The notes below the pieces were generated by a model that was not told the DNA's origin, did not search any database, and saw only the letters and a program-made list of their open reading frames with translations. The position numbers were made by a program, and so were the translations under genes. From positions 1 through 35,415 of IMG/VR virus record IMGVR_UViG_3300047168_000046: a DNA stretch of 35,415 nt; one strand, given 5' to 3'. Origin of the DNA: a virus. Shown one piece after another: positions 22,568 to 30,230 of the stretch. How positions within the stretch are numbered: the first letter of the stretch is position 1; each line of letters begins with the position of its first letter.

Positions 22568-24181
22568 TCAGAAACTGAGGCTCAAAAGGCCTCTGGATTC
22601 GTAGACACTGGGTCCATCGTCTGGAGAACCGGCCGAGTAGCCGGCGACGGCGTTGACCAGCGCCGCCATGCCGTCGATTTTCTTTTTTGACCTGCGCTTG
22701 CTCAGTTTGATGTTTCCGGCGGCGTCGGCCTCGGCCGTGGCGTTACCGGCGTGCCATCGAAGGATTGGATTGCCACCATGCCGTAGCTTTTGGCCGAGAA
22801 CGAGGCGATGGAGCTCTTTCGTCGGATCCGACAGTGAAAGGAAGCCTTGGCGGATCGTCTCGACCGGCAAACCGTCTTGCTCTTTGAGCTCGATCGCGAG
22901 TTTGGCGGCCCTGTAGGGATCGATAAGAACTTTTCTGACGTCGAACTGACCGGCAACTGCGTTGATTTGGGCTCTCACAAATGCAAAATCGATTACGTTT
23001 CCAGGGGTCAAAGTGATCAAACCCATCGCGGCCCACATGCGATATGGCTGCTGATGCCTTCGCTCGAGGTCGACGATGTTCTCTTTCGGGAGCCAGAAGT
23101 GCATTTTGATGCCGATGATTCCATCTTCCAGCTCGATCACATTGGCAAGGGCGGTGAGATCTTCGTTTTCCGAGAGGTCCAATCCCATCCAGCAAGGCGA
23201 TTTAGGCGGGGCGACGAACGGTGCGGCGCAGGCGTCCCACTGAGCGAGATCAAGGAAGTCTGATTCCGCGCGACTGACGATGTTAAGACGCAGCCGAAGG
23301 AAGTTGCCCATCTCGGCCGGGCTGATCTTGGCGTTTTCGAGATCCTGCTTGAAATCGGCCTCGGTGAGCGTCACTCCCAAGCTTGGATTCGCCTTCGCCC
23401 AGGTCGCCGGTGATTCGATATCGTCATCGGGATCGGCACGATAGACCACGCCCAAAAATTCGGTATCAGGACGGGTGCCATTGTTGACCGATTCGGCATG
23501 TGTTCTCAGCTCGTACCAGACGCCTTCCTCTTCCTCCCCTGCCGTTGTGATGATGATCTTGAGCGGTTGCTCTCTCGAGAGGCCGGCGTATTTGAAGACG
23601 TCCCACAACTCGCGGGACTTGAAGCGGTGAATTTCGTCGAAGATGATGCCGCTGCCGCTGACGCCGTCTTTGCTCGGGGCGTCGGCCGAGTTTTTTTGGA
23701 TCTTACCGTTGCCCACTGGATCGATGATGCGACCCTTGGACTTTACGACTTCAAGGCGAGATGCCAGATCGGATGAAGCCTGTACCATTCGAGCACATTC
23801 GTCGAACACGATACTGGCTTGCTCGCGGTCGACCGCGTTGAGGTAAACCTCGGGAGCTCCCTCACCATCGGCCAGCAGGAGATAGAGGCAGAGTGTCGAT
23901 ACCAGCGTGCTCTTACCGTTTTTCTTGGCCACCTCCAGATATGCGACCTTGAACCGCCGCTTGCCGTCACGTTTCCGCCAACCGAAGAGACGCATAAGGA
24001 AATCACGCTGCCAAGGAAGCAACCCAAGAGGCTCGCCAGCCCAGCGCCCCTTACTCTGCCGGCAGAATGATTCGATGAATTCACAGACGAATTCCCCTTT
24101 GGACGTGTCGAAGTAGCAGCCCTCGGCGAGGGCTTGTTCGTCGGAGGGGTTGCGGATCCAGTTCTGCGGGGTTTTCTTCAC
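22568..24181 (-). CDS. Terminase large subunit
   Basis: 537 residues. Walker A is YLEVAKKNGKST (about 81-92), Walker B GIIFDEIHRF (178-187), and the coupling motif KIIITTAG (208-215) follows. The nuclease domain has WMGLDLSENEDLTALANV (D335 as a metal ligand) and a second acidic site in VLIDPYRA. The pattern is the HK97-like Terminase_1 type. ATG overlaps the small subunit stop (ATGA). It cuts and translocates DNA into the prohead. Confidence 0.95.
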   Translation of the reverse strand: MKKTPQNWIRNPSDEQALAEGCYFDTSKGEFVCEFIESFCRQSKGRWAGEPLGLLPWQRDFLMRLFGWRKRDGKRRFKVAYLEVAKKNGKSTLVSTLCLYLLLADGEGAPEVYLNAVDREQASIVFDECARMVQASSDLASRLEVVKSKGRIIDPVGNGKIQKNSADAPSKDGVSGSGIIFDEIHRFKSRELWDVFKYAGLSREQPLKIIITTAGEEEEGVWYELRTHAESVNNGTRPDTEFLGVVYRADPDDDIESPATWAKANPSLGVTLTEADFKQDLENAKISPAEMGNFLRLRLNIVSRAESDFLDLAQWDACAAPFVAPPKSPCWMGLDLSENEDLTALANVIELEDGIIGIKMHFWLPKENIVDLERRHQQPYRMWAAMGLITLTPGNVIDFAFVRAQINAVAGQFDVRKVLIDPYRAAKLAIELKEQDGLPVETIRQGFLSLSDPTKELHRLVLGQKLRHGGNPILRWHAGNATAEADAAGNIKLSKRRSKKKIDGMAALVNAVAGYSAGSPDDGPSVYESRGLLSLSF

Positions 24182-24579
24182 GCTTTCCGACCAGCTTGCT
24201 TCGCGAGGAACTCCGCCATCTTATCCTTCGGCGGCTCAACGGTTGATTTGATTCGCGACCGTGAGGAAGGCGTGAGTCCAAACTCCACAAGCAAACGCCG
24301 ATACCTGTCTCTGGCGGCGGAGTTGAGCGGGTCGCGACGGATCGTGTCGTATTCGTCGCAGAGCTGCTCGAACGCGGGGACGTCGCCGAGGCTCAGAAGG
24401 CCAGCAGACGCGAGAACGGGAGCCAGACGCTTCCAGATATCAACGCCGAAATTACCGAGCCATGCGGGCGGGTCGGGCGCACCTGCGCCGGGGATGATTG
24501 GTTCCCTGGTGTTGATCCGGCACGGCTGATCGCCGGCGAGAATTTTGAGTGCCGTCGGCTTTGGTTTTCGGCCTCGCAC
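24178..24579 (-). CDS. Terminase small subunit, P27-like
   Basis: 133 residues from a GTG. Opens with RGRKPKPTALKILAGDQP, the P27-family signature, followed by the Pro-rich linker, LGNFGVDIWKRLAPVLASAGLL and the C-terminal RRLLVEFGLTPSSRSRIK. The central region is shorter than in most P27 proteins. It should recognise the packaging site and recruit the large subunit. Confidence 0.88.
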   Translation of the reverse strand: MRGRKPKPTALKILAGDQPCRINTREPIIPGAGAPDPPAWLGNFGVDIWKRLAPVLASAGLLSLGDVPAFEQLCDEYDTIRRDPLNSAARDRYRRLLVEFGLTPSSRSRIKSTVEPPKDKMAEFLAKQAGRKA

Positions 24580-24636
24580 GCTACACTTCCACTCGCAAAC
24601 GCATAAAATTATCTAAGAGTTACTAAGGAGAATCCG

Positions 24637-24947
24637 ATGAGACGCAAACGAATCGTTGAGTCTTTCCGTTCGGCGGCCGAGGCGATCGGAACTGTCGAGG
24701 CAGGCATGAGCCTTTTCGCGGTGACGCGCGGGCAGTGGTCGATGATCGATGCGATTTTTCACTGCCTGAGCCAGACCGGACCAGCAAACATCAGCGTGAG
24801 GCGTCGGCCAACATCACCCAGTACGGGATCGTTGTCCAACACCCCCGCACCGGGAACCCAATCGAAAACCCCTACCTGGTAATCCGGGACCGAGCAGCGA
24901 AGAAGCTACTCGCCATGCGGAAGATCAAAGCGGACTTCCTCTGGTAA
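24637..24947 (+). pseudogene. Broken fusion of two foreign packaging-region genes
   Basis: Two reading frames meet at about 24790-24810. The first (from ATG 24637) reads GMSLFAVTRGQWSMIDAIF, the start of a PLD-like phage protein usually located before a P27-type small terminase gene. After a frame change, the rest reads NITQYGIVVQHPRTGNPIEN and ends KIKADFLW, matching the C-terminus of another P27-type small terminase. A deletion that fused these two neighbours explains both halves and the frame shift. It faces away from the real terminase genes, so it may be a relic of another phage. Confidence 0.6.
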
Positions 24948-25075
24948 CGCGGACCTTCAATTTTGCACGAAAAAGCGCGCGCTTCCGTCTGCGGTCTGGA
25001 GAAAATTCGTTTTTGCAAAAACACTCCCCCCCGGCCAATTTGCGCGAAAAATTCGAGTCTGGCGCAATTCAACGG

Positions 25076-25121
25076 TCGGGGTCGGGGCTCGCGACTACTC
25101 GGGGTCGGGGCTCGCGACTAC
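25076..25121. repeat. Two 23-bp tandem copies
   Basis: TCGGGGTCGGGGCTCGCGACTAC is repeated twice without gap (25076-25098, 25099-25121). It covers the stop of the small gene at 25095-25271, so this C-terminus may be recent. Confidence 0.9.
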
Positions 25122-25271
25122 ATCGAGCTTCGCGCCCATGACGCGAAGGCCCATCCGCACGAGCCAAAAGCCGATACGCCAACGCCAGTCCTCGTGGAGC
25201 GTCACGTTAATGGTGACTCTTGAATCCGCCATAACCTCGCTCAATCGAAGTGGGCTAAAGAGCTTAGCCAT
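25095..25271 (-). CDS. Small hypothetical protein (58 aa)
   Basis: ATG at 25271 follows AGGTG; a GTG at 25280 is an alternative. The product has a beta stretch (RVTINVTLHEDWRWRIGFW) and an amphipathic helix (LVRMGLRVMGAKLDV). Such short proteins occur beside HNH genes in many phages. Not named. The last codons lie in the tandem repeat. Confidence 0.6.
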   Translation of the reverse strand: MAKLFSPLRLSEVMADSRVTINVTLHEDWRWRIGFWLVRMGLRVMGAKLDVVASPDPE

Positions 25272-25280
25272 GCCATACAC

Positions 25281-25610
25281 CTACGATACATTCATTGATT
25301 GGCAGAACCGCAGACCATCAGCAGTCTGATGACTACCACCGCAATACGGACAGTCGCCAAGCAACGCATCCAGCAATCGTGATTTCCAGTCGACTTGACA
25401 GTGGGCAAGCAATGCTTCCTGGTACGCACGCGCGGCGGCTGGGAACCCGAACTCGATCTCGAACGACGGCGCCAGATCCTTCAACGAATACTTGGCGGGA
25501 GTGAACTCACAACCGTCGATAGGCAACCCCGCCACCTGCTTGATCTCGCACGGCATAGGCGGCCCATTAATAAAACTGACCGGGTATCCGTAAATCTTCA
25601 TTGGGTCCAT
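25281..25610 (-). CDS. Hypothetical protein with C-terminal zinc-ribbon-like cysteines (109 aa)
   Basis: ATG at 25610 directly abuts the HNH stop codon. The C-terminal part has CPYCGGSHQTADGLRFC, a likely metal knuckle, while the N-terminal part is not recognised. Being packed between the HNH gene and another small gene suggests a shared transcript. Confidence 0.65.
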   Translation of the reverse strand: MDPMKIYGYPVSFINGPPMPCEIKQVAGLPIDGCEFTPAKYSLKDLAPSFEIEFGFPAAARAYQEALLAHCQVDWKSRLLDALLGDCPYCGGSHQTADGLRFCQSMNVS

Positions 25611-25928
25611 CTATCGTTCCCTGGCATGATGGCTGGAATGGCATGACTCGCAGTTTGATTCCAGATTGTCGATCGATAGCCGCAATTCAGGGAAGTCTCT
25701 GGCCGGCTTGATGTGGTGCACCGTGGTTGCTGGCCGTAAGACGTTGAGCTCTTGACATGGCTCACAGAGCGGCGTCGACGAGAGCTTCACCTGCCGAATC
25801 GACTTCCAGGCGCGGCTGTTATAGAACGCCTTCGCCACCTCATCGCGCCTGCCGCGATCGTAATCCCGTCGCATCTGAGCTAGCGTCGGAGAGTGAGGCG
25901 ACCTGAAAGAGGATACGCGTTGCGGCAT
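25611..25928 (-). CDS. HNH endonuclease
   Basis: 105 residues. Contains YDRGRRDEVAKAFYNSRAW, then LCEPC, VHHIKPARDFPEL and NLESNCESCHSSHH, which form the HNH core with its structural cysteines. Phage HNH proteins of this size assist terminase-dependent packaging, cutting near cos or pac. Here it is 1 kb upstream of the terminase genes on the same strand, as usual. Confidence 0.9.
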   Translation of the reverse strand: MPQRVSSFRSPHSPTLAQMRRDYDRGRRDEVAKAFYNSRAWKSIRQVKLSSTPLCEPCQELNVLRPATTVHHIKPARDFPELRLSIDNLESNCESCHSSHHARER

Positions 25929-26072
25929 CAAAGAAATCCCCGGAATTTGACCCGTGCAAACGAATCCATATTGTCAGCACCGGCGACGGGAGAAAACAAA
26001 CCTGTGCGTCGACTACACTCGCACCGGCCACGCCGCGGCCGAGGGATTCCGCGACGCAGCCGGCGGAGGGCT

Positions 26073-26189
26073 TCACCTGGACTTGAGTACGAAAAAAAAC
26101 CAGACCAAGATCAAAGTCGCGGCCATAACAAACCCCAAAATTTGCTCGATGGCAAAAAGCATCAGACCAATATGCTCAAGAGTGTTCAT
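26073..26189 (-). CDS. 38-residue single-span membrane protein
   Basis: ATG overlaps the preceding stop (ATGA). After a short polar N terminus the protein is almost wholly hydrophobic (LGFVMAAT-LILVWFFFVL), ending in KSR. It is the third of three overlapping membrane genes. Possible small holin/antiholin-type component; its function is not shown by sequence. Confidence 0.6.
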   Translation of the reverse strand: MNTLEHIGLMLFAIEQILGFVMAATLILVWFFFVLKSR

Positions 26190-26596
26190 CGACTATCTTC
26201 CAATGCGCCAGACCGCAAACCGCCCGCCTGCCTATCTGGGCTCGTGTCTTTCCGGCTGACGTTCGCATCAGCATGCGAAGCCAGCTCCTGGAGCCTGATA
26301 CGCTGCTCGAGCTCGAGATACTCTTGCTTCCGCCGCGCATCGGCATCGGCCGCATCTCGAGCTCGCCGCGCATCATCTTCGAGTCGCTCCAACCTGAGTC
26401 GTGACCGCTCGCGGCGCTCCGCCAGGTGGAGATACAGGCCCGTTGCTCCGATCGACAAACCGCCAACCATCGAAAGCGCCCACTTGAGATCTTCGGCGTG
26501 GATCCCGGCGACCATATTGATGGCACGCTCGATCGGTTCGGCAAGCGCCACCGCCGCTCCCGCCAGAGTCAATTGTGATCCACTAGGGGAACTCAT
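26186..26596 (-). CDS. Membrane protein with long charged coiled-coil tail (136 aa)
   Basis: A hydrophobic segment (WALSMVGGLSIGATGLYLHL, about 40-59) is followed by a strongly charged helix (LRLERLEDDARRARDAADAD and beyond), probably a coiled coil. This topology resembles Rz-type spanins or small lysis accessory proteins. ATG overlaps the previous stop. No signal for lipoprotein or peptidoglycan cleavage is seen. Confidence 0.65.
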   Translation of the reverse strand: MSSPSGSQLTLAGAAVALAEPIERAINMVAGIHAEDLKWALSMVGGLSIGATGLYLHLAERRERSRLRLERLEDDARRARDAADADARRKQEYLELEQRIRLQELASHADANVSRKDTSPDRQAGGLRSGALEDSR

Positions 26597-26742
26597 CGCC
26601 GATCCAACTCCTCGACGCGCGGCAACGGCTTACGCCGATCGCCGCGTGACTGTACTGCGATCAAAACCGAGAACACGACCGCGATGAGGCCCAAAAGCCC
26701 GAGGGCCAGATCGACAAAACTGTCGGGGTACACTTCACTCAC
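26593..26742 (-). CDS. 49-residue single-span membrane protein
   Basis: GTG start overlaps the upstream TGA (GTGA at 26739-26742) and the stop overlaps the next ATG. One transmembrane helix (LALGLLGLIAVVFSVLIAV) is followed by a basic tail (SRGDRRKPLPRV). This is the size and layout of a small holin-like protein. The tight coupling to two other membrane genes supports a lysis-module reading, although no endolysin is visible nearby. Confidence 0.6.
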   Translation of the reverse strand: MSEVYPDSFVDLALGLLGLIAVVFSVLIAVQSRGDRRKPLPRVEELDRR

Positions 26743-27029
26743 GCGGTGACGATCTCACTGAGTTGTTTGGAGGCCCACTTCGGCCGTCTCGATTTTCGCG
26801 TTGCGGAACGCCGACGTGCAGGCGCCTTACCAGACAAATAACTGAGCTTTGGGCGGGACCTCCACGCATACAGCAGGTCAGCGACTAGCTGCCTGTCCGA
26901 CTCTTTTACCATCCGGCCGCGAACGCCATCGACCATCTCAATGTCGTGGAACACGCACAGTCCGGCAAGAAGCTCTACATACGTTCCGAGTTCTCGCGAC
27001 AGCGACCAGAGCGAGACGTGCCCCGTCAT
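26739..27029 (-). CDS. Hypothetical protein (96 aa), first gene of the minus block
   Basis: ATG at 27029 follows AAGGGGGTGA. The N-terminal half is helical (VSLWSLSRELGTYVELLAGL) and the C-terminal half is strongly basic (ARRRSATRKSRRPKW), so nucleic-acid contact is possible. I cannot name a family. The promoter at 27056-27084 sits directly upstream. Confidence 0.65.
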   Translation of the reverse strand: MTGHVSLWSLSRELGTYVELLAGLCVFHDIEMVDGVRGRMVKESDRQLVADLLYAWRSRPKLSYLSGKAPARRRSATRKSRRPKWASKQLSEIVTA

Positions 27030-27055
27030 GCTCACCCCCTTGTTGTCTATCTATA

Positions 27056-27084
27056 AATATACGGGGATTTACGGGAATCGTTAA
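27056..27084 (-). promoter_or_regulatory. Promoter of the minus-strand block
   Basis: On the minus strand TTAACG (27079-27084) and TATATT (27056-27061) are separated by exactly 17 bp, 27 bases before the first ATG. This is the best sigma70-like promoter seen and could drive the HNH/lysis-like genes and possibly the late operon beyond. Confidence 0.55.
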
Positions 27085-27375
27085 TGCACCCATCGGCGCG
27101 AGGCGCGCAACGACCCCCTCCGCGGAATTGTGCCGCATCGACTTACGCCAGCTACGAAAATTCCCTTGAAGCGATATTCCGCGCCGCTCGGCCGCCCCTA
27201 CAAACGCGCCAACCGATAGCACCCTTCGCTCTCGGCCTGGTACCGGCGTTCTCGAGGGGAATGCAAGATAATCCTCATTACCATGCTAGAATTGACCCAA
27301 AAGGGGCTTAGAGGCGGCGCTTTACCCAGATTAACACCCAAAAAACTCGCAAGATAATTACGCAAGGATAATGAG
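27085..27375. promoter_or_regulatory. Regulatory gap before the second recombinase, with GCAAGATAAT repeats
   Basis: About 290 bp with no supported gene. It holds GCAAGATAAT at 27263-27272 and 27349-27358, and GCAAGGATAAT at 27362-27372. The last copy is merged with the ribosome site of the recombinase. Such repeats may be an operator or recombinase binding sites. Confidence 0.45.
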
Positions 27376-28296
27376 ATGACCAAGACGCCGACAACACCCA
27401 TCAGGCCTGCTACCTGGTCCAATGCGGTCGAGCTGTTCACAATCCATCTGACCGAGGCGGAGAAATCGCCAAACACCATCCGCGCCTACCAGTCCGACCT
27501 GATGCTTTTCCAGAGCTGGTACGTCTCGACTTATCAAGAAACGCCCGCGCTCGACCTGGTGAGCGCCGCCGAGCTACGCGCCTGGAAAGGATCAATGACC
27601 GAGGCAAAGCAGGCGCCCCAGACGATCAACCGACGCCTGGCCGCCATCCAGAGCCTCATCCGGTTCGGCGCGACCCAGGAATGGTGCCAGACGGTGGCCG
27701 GGCCCAGGACGGTGCGGCAAGAGACGCCACGGCCACGATGGCTATCGCGCCGCGAGCAACTCGCCCTGGTGCGCATCGTCGAACGATCGGCCGATCGCCG
27801 CGACATCGCGCTGATCAAGCTGATGCTACACGCCGGCCTTCGAATCGCCGAAGCCGAGTCAACGAGATGGAGTTCGCTCGAGCTGTCACCGCGCAAAGGC
27901 TCGATCACCATAATCGGCAAAGGCCGCAAGCAACGGACAATCCCACTGAACGTCGAGGCCCGCAACGCGCTGCTCGATCTCAGCGGCAACGTCAACACCG
28001 GCCAAACCCGCATCGGCCGTGACCTACCCGTCTTTCGCGGTCGAGAAGGCGGACTGACCGCCAACGCCCTCTGGCGGATCGTGACGAGCTACGGCGAAAA
28101 GGCCAAGCTCGAAGGCTTCAGCCCGCACGTGCTCCGACACACATTCTGCCGCCGCCTGGCCGAGGCCGGAGTACGCCTAGAAGAGATCGCCGCGCTCGCC
28201 GGCCACGAATCGATCGAGACAACCCGGCGCTACGTCGAGCCAGGTGAAGATGACCTGAGAGCCGCAGTCGAAAGACTCGCAGCGGGCGATGACTGA
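27376..28296 (+). CDS. XerC/D-like tyrosine recombinase
   Basis: 306 residues with a full catalytic set. R156 lies in HAGLRIAEA, K182 in GKGRKQR, H251 and R254 in PHVLRHTF, H277 in LAGHESIETTRRY, and Y286 is the nucleophile. The N-terminal SAM-like core-binding domain (about 15-105) contains SPNTIRAYQSDLMLF. It is closer to Xer than to phage integrases. ATG sits behind AAGGA. Possible roles are resolving genome multimers, using a host dif-like site, or a second integration route. No dif-like site was found with certainty. Confidence 0.92.
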   Translation: MTKTPTTPIRPATWSNAVELFTIHLTEAEKSPNTIRAYQSDLMLFQSWYVSTYQETPALDLVSAAELRAWKGSMTEAKQAPQTINRRLAAIQSLIRFGATQEWCQTVAGPRTVRQETPRPRWLSRREQLALVRIVERSADRRDIALIKLMLHAGLRIAEAESTRWSSLELSPRKGSITIIGKGRKQRTIPLNVEARNALLDLSGNVNTGQTRIGRDLPVFRGREGGLTANALWRIVTSYGEKAKLEGFSPHVLRHTFCRRLAEAGVRLEEIAALAGHESIETTRRYVEPGEDDLRAAVERLAAGDD

Positions 28297-28300
28297 GGTA

Positions 28301-28642
28301 TTACAACCATGGGACCGAGCGCAAATGGTCGAGAGGAACGGCACGAAGGTCATAATGGAAACACCACCTAACCGCACATTCCTCAATGCGAGACGTCGGT
28401 ATGCAAAACATCGGAATCAAACGGCCGCCGTGCCGCTGGCTAAACGCAAACGAGCGTAGCTCGCAATCGTCGATGTTCAGCCAGACCTCAACGAGTCCGT
28501 CCAGGTTTCCACGAAAGAACGGCTCGCCCGCCAAACAGAAATAAGATCCCGGCCTGTTCAACTCCCGAGGCGACGAGAACCCCTGAGAACGGATCAACTT
28601 GACGTTGGCAGGCGTCGTGTAGTGCCAGAGATGAATAAGCAT
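28301..28642 (-). CDS. Possible ADP-ribosyltransferase-fold protein (113 aa)
   Basis: Begins MLIHLWHYTTPANVKLIRSQGF, close in form to the HYT-x-x-N-x-x-I-x-x-x-G start of DarT/Tpt1-like ADP-ribosyltransferases. A Gly-Ser-Tyr-Phe segment and VEVWLNIDD follow, and FHYDLRAV near the end. The protein is shorter than most members. As an accessory gene it might be a toxin, an anti-defence enzyme or a host modifier. Family membership is a motif-level judgement and could be wrong. Confidence 0.4.
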   Translation of the reverse strand: MLIHLWHYTTPANVKLIRSQGFSSPRELNRPGSYFCLAGEPFFRGNLDGLVEVWLNIDDCELRSFAFSQRHGGRLIPMFCIPTSRIEECAVRWCFHYDLRAVPLDHLRSVPWL

Positions 28643-28802
28643 ATTTCGCCGACCCCGGTTCAGGTGTTAAAGCTCGCGACCCGCGATGGTACGTGGCGAT
28701 CTTTATCCCGGACTGAAACGAACCGGCCCGATGGAAGTGAAATTTGACTTCCACCGTCGCATCAAAACCGGCCCAGATTCACCGTAGAGTCCCAGCCAAT
28801 AA

Positions 28803-28900
28803 CCGGCGGCCTGGTAGCTCACGACTGGCAACGAGGCTCGATGGCTCGAGCATCTGGTCAAGACTCGCCAACCGCGAACTGGTGGGTACCAGGCCGCCGG
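28803..28900. ncRNA. Large inverted repeat, possible structured RNA
   Basis: Perfect 14-bp arms CCGGCGGCCTGGTA (28803-28816) and TACCAGGCCGCCGG (28887-28900) enclose 70 nt, including a further GATG...CATC hairpin around CTCGAG. It lies in a 400-bp stretch (28643-29042) with no gene I can support. No T run marks it as a terminator. No known RNA family is recognised. Confidence 0.4.
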
Positions 28901-29042
28901 GGACCGCCTTCGCGCTGCGTTGTGTGCGAGCCGCGGGGCCGAGCTGCTCAAGAACCCACGCGGTCGCCATTTTCGAGGCCCCTCCCCTACTCCGGATCGG
29001 GGCAGGGGGTGCCGTCAGACCCATTTGCCCGACCGGCAAAGG

Positions 29043-29372
29043 TTAAGCCGCAGACTCATTCACAGTTTCACCAGCTTGACCGCTGATTTCAGCGAAAACT
29101 TTTTTGAGGTTTTTGTCCGCTCCATACGAGCGACAACCCTGCTCGAGCAGCTTAAGAGCAAAGCCAGACTTGTGCATCCGCAGGAAAAGCGCCAGGTTAT
29201 CGAGCCTGAAATCCAGCTCCAAGGGTAAATGCAAAGTCAGCTTTCGCCCCGGCTCGAGCTTCTTGCCTCGCTCTTTCCTTGGCGAGACGACGGCCGGGCC
29301 GGTCGAACCCGTCGCCGCGATCGCGGCCGAGTCCCCCGTGACAGCAAACGGTGGCTTGCCTGTTTTGGCCAT
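29043..29372 (-). CDS. Ribbon-helix-helix-like regulator (109 aa)
   Basis: ATG behind a consensus AAGGAGG. After a low-complexity basic N terminus the protein reads GRKLTLHLPLELDFRLDNLA followed by HKSGFALKLLEQGCR. This is the beta-strand, helix, helix order of ribbon-helix-helix DNA-binding proteins (KxTLxLPxELxxRL ... KSExAxxLLExGL). Could control the neighbouring small-gene operon. Confidence 0.65.
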   Translation of the reverse strand: MAKTGKPPFAVTGDSAAIAATGSTGPAVVSPRKERGKKLEPGRKLTLHLPLELDFRLDNLALFLRMHKSGFALKLLEQGCRSYGADKNLKKVFAEISGQAGETVNESAA

Positions 29373-29580
29373 GGATTGCCTCCTTACCTGTCGAGCGCTA
29401 TCGGCGCTTTGGGCGGACAGCTAAAAGCCTTTTTCCAGCTCGGCCAAAAAATTAATCTACCGGCCCCATTGACTAGCGGCCCCATTGGCGCCGCGCGCTC
29501 GACGTGCCGCGGTTCAACGCCGGCACCGTCGCGGTCTGGTCGGCCGCTGCGGGGAAGCTGCGCCAGCCAAAGGCCCCTCG

Positions 29581-29829
29581 CTAATAACCTGCCGCCTTCA
29601 ACTCCTCGACACACGCAGGGCACAGCTCCGTCGCACGATCGGTCAGCGGGTCTCGAAACCTCCCCCAGCCGCAACCAAGCGAGCGATGAACGGAGCGGTT
29701 GGCGACTACACGAAGCTGCGTCCAAGTGAGCGCGTCCCCCCGGAAATCGAAAAGCTGCACGAAGCCACACGAGTCGCACCTCACACCAACATGGATCGAC
29801 GCGTTGACTATCCGCTGAATCGCGATCAC
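29581..29829 (-). CDS. Small zinc-ribbon protein (82 aa)
   Basis: GTG start overlaps the upstream stop (GTGA). Two cysteine pairs, CDSCG near residue 18 and CPAC near residue 70, could bind one zinc. Ends EELKAAGY. No enzymatic signature. One of several small zinc-type proteins in this block. Confidence 0.68.
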   Translation of the reverse strand: MIAIQRIVNASIHVGVRCDSCGFVQLFDFRGDALTWTQLRVVANRSVHRSLGCGWGRFRDPLTDRATELCPACVEELKAAGY

Positions 29830-30230
29830 GCCAGCCTCCCCCGCTCCGCCGGCCGCCGGCCGGCTGCTCGAGCTCGATCGAGCACCCGCTCAAACTGCAT
29901 GTTCAGCTTGAGCAACACGGGATCGGAAAGGTAAGCCGGACCGTCGCCAAGGTCAGACGTCGCAAACGCGTCGACCAGCTCCTGGGCGACCTCGAGCGCT
30001 TCGTTGTGCTCTTCGACCAGGCGCTTGACCCATTGATCGCTGATGGGCGTCTGAGTGAAGCCGCGCCCCGAACAGCCAGGGCAGATCCTTGGCGTGGCAC
30101 GCACGCGCCTCGCGACCTTGACGCTGTTCTCCGGCAGCGCTTCGTGAATCCCCGCATCCACAGGCGCCTCCCCCGTACCCAAGCACTCGCCACACCGCGA
30201 GTAAAGCGGATTATGTGTCGCCTTCGACAT
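29826..30230 (-). CDS. DnaJ-type zinc-knuckle protein (134 aa)
   Basis: ATG at 30230. Residues about 13-60 have CGECLGTG and CPGCSGRGF, the CxxCxGxG repeats of DnaJ-type zinc centres. A helical region (KRLVEEHNEALEVAQELVDA) follows. Such single-centre proteins are common in phages and are usually of unknown role. Confidence 0.7.
   Translation of the reverse strand: MSKATHNPLYSRCGECLGTGEAPVDAGIHEALPENSVKVARRVRATPRICPGCSGRGFTQTPISDQWVKRLVEEHNEALEVAQELVDAFATSDLGDGPAYLSDPVLLKLNMQFERVLDRARAAGRRPAERGRLA

Noticed and set aside
25840-26076. A GTG-start 78-codon minus-strand frame before the HNH gene, GTGA-coupled to the membrane gene
   Set aside because: It overlaps the HNH start by about 90 bp and shows no conserved pattern. 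Weak possibility only.
28779-29039. An 86-codon minus-strand frame in the 400-bp gap
   Set aside because: Composition is like non-coding DNA and it covers the inverted repeat. An overlapping plus-strand frame of similar length is equally unconvincing.
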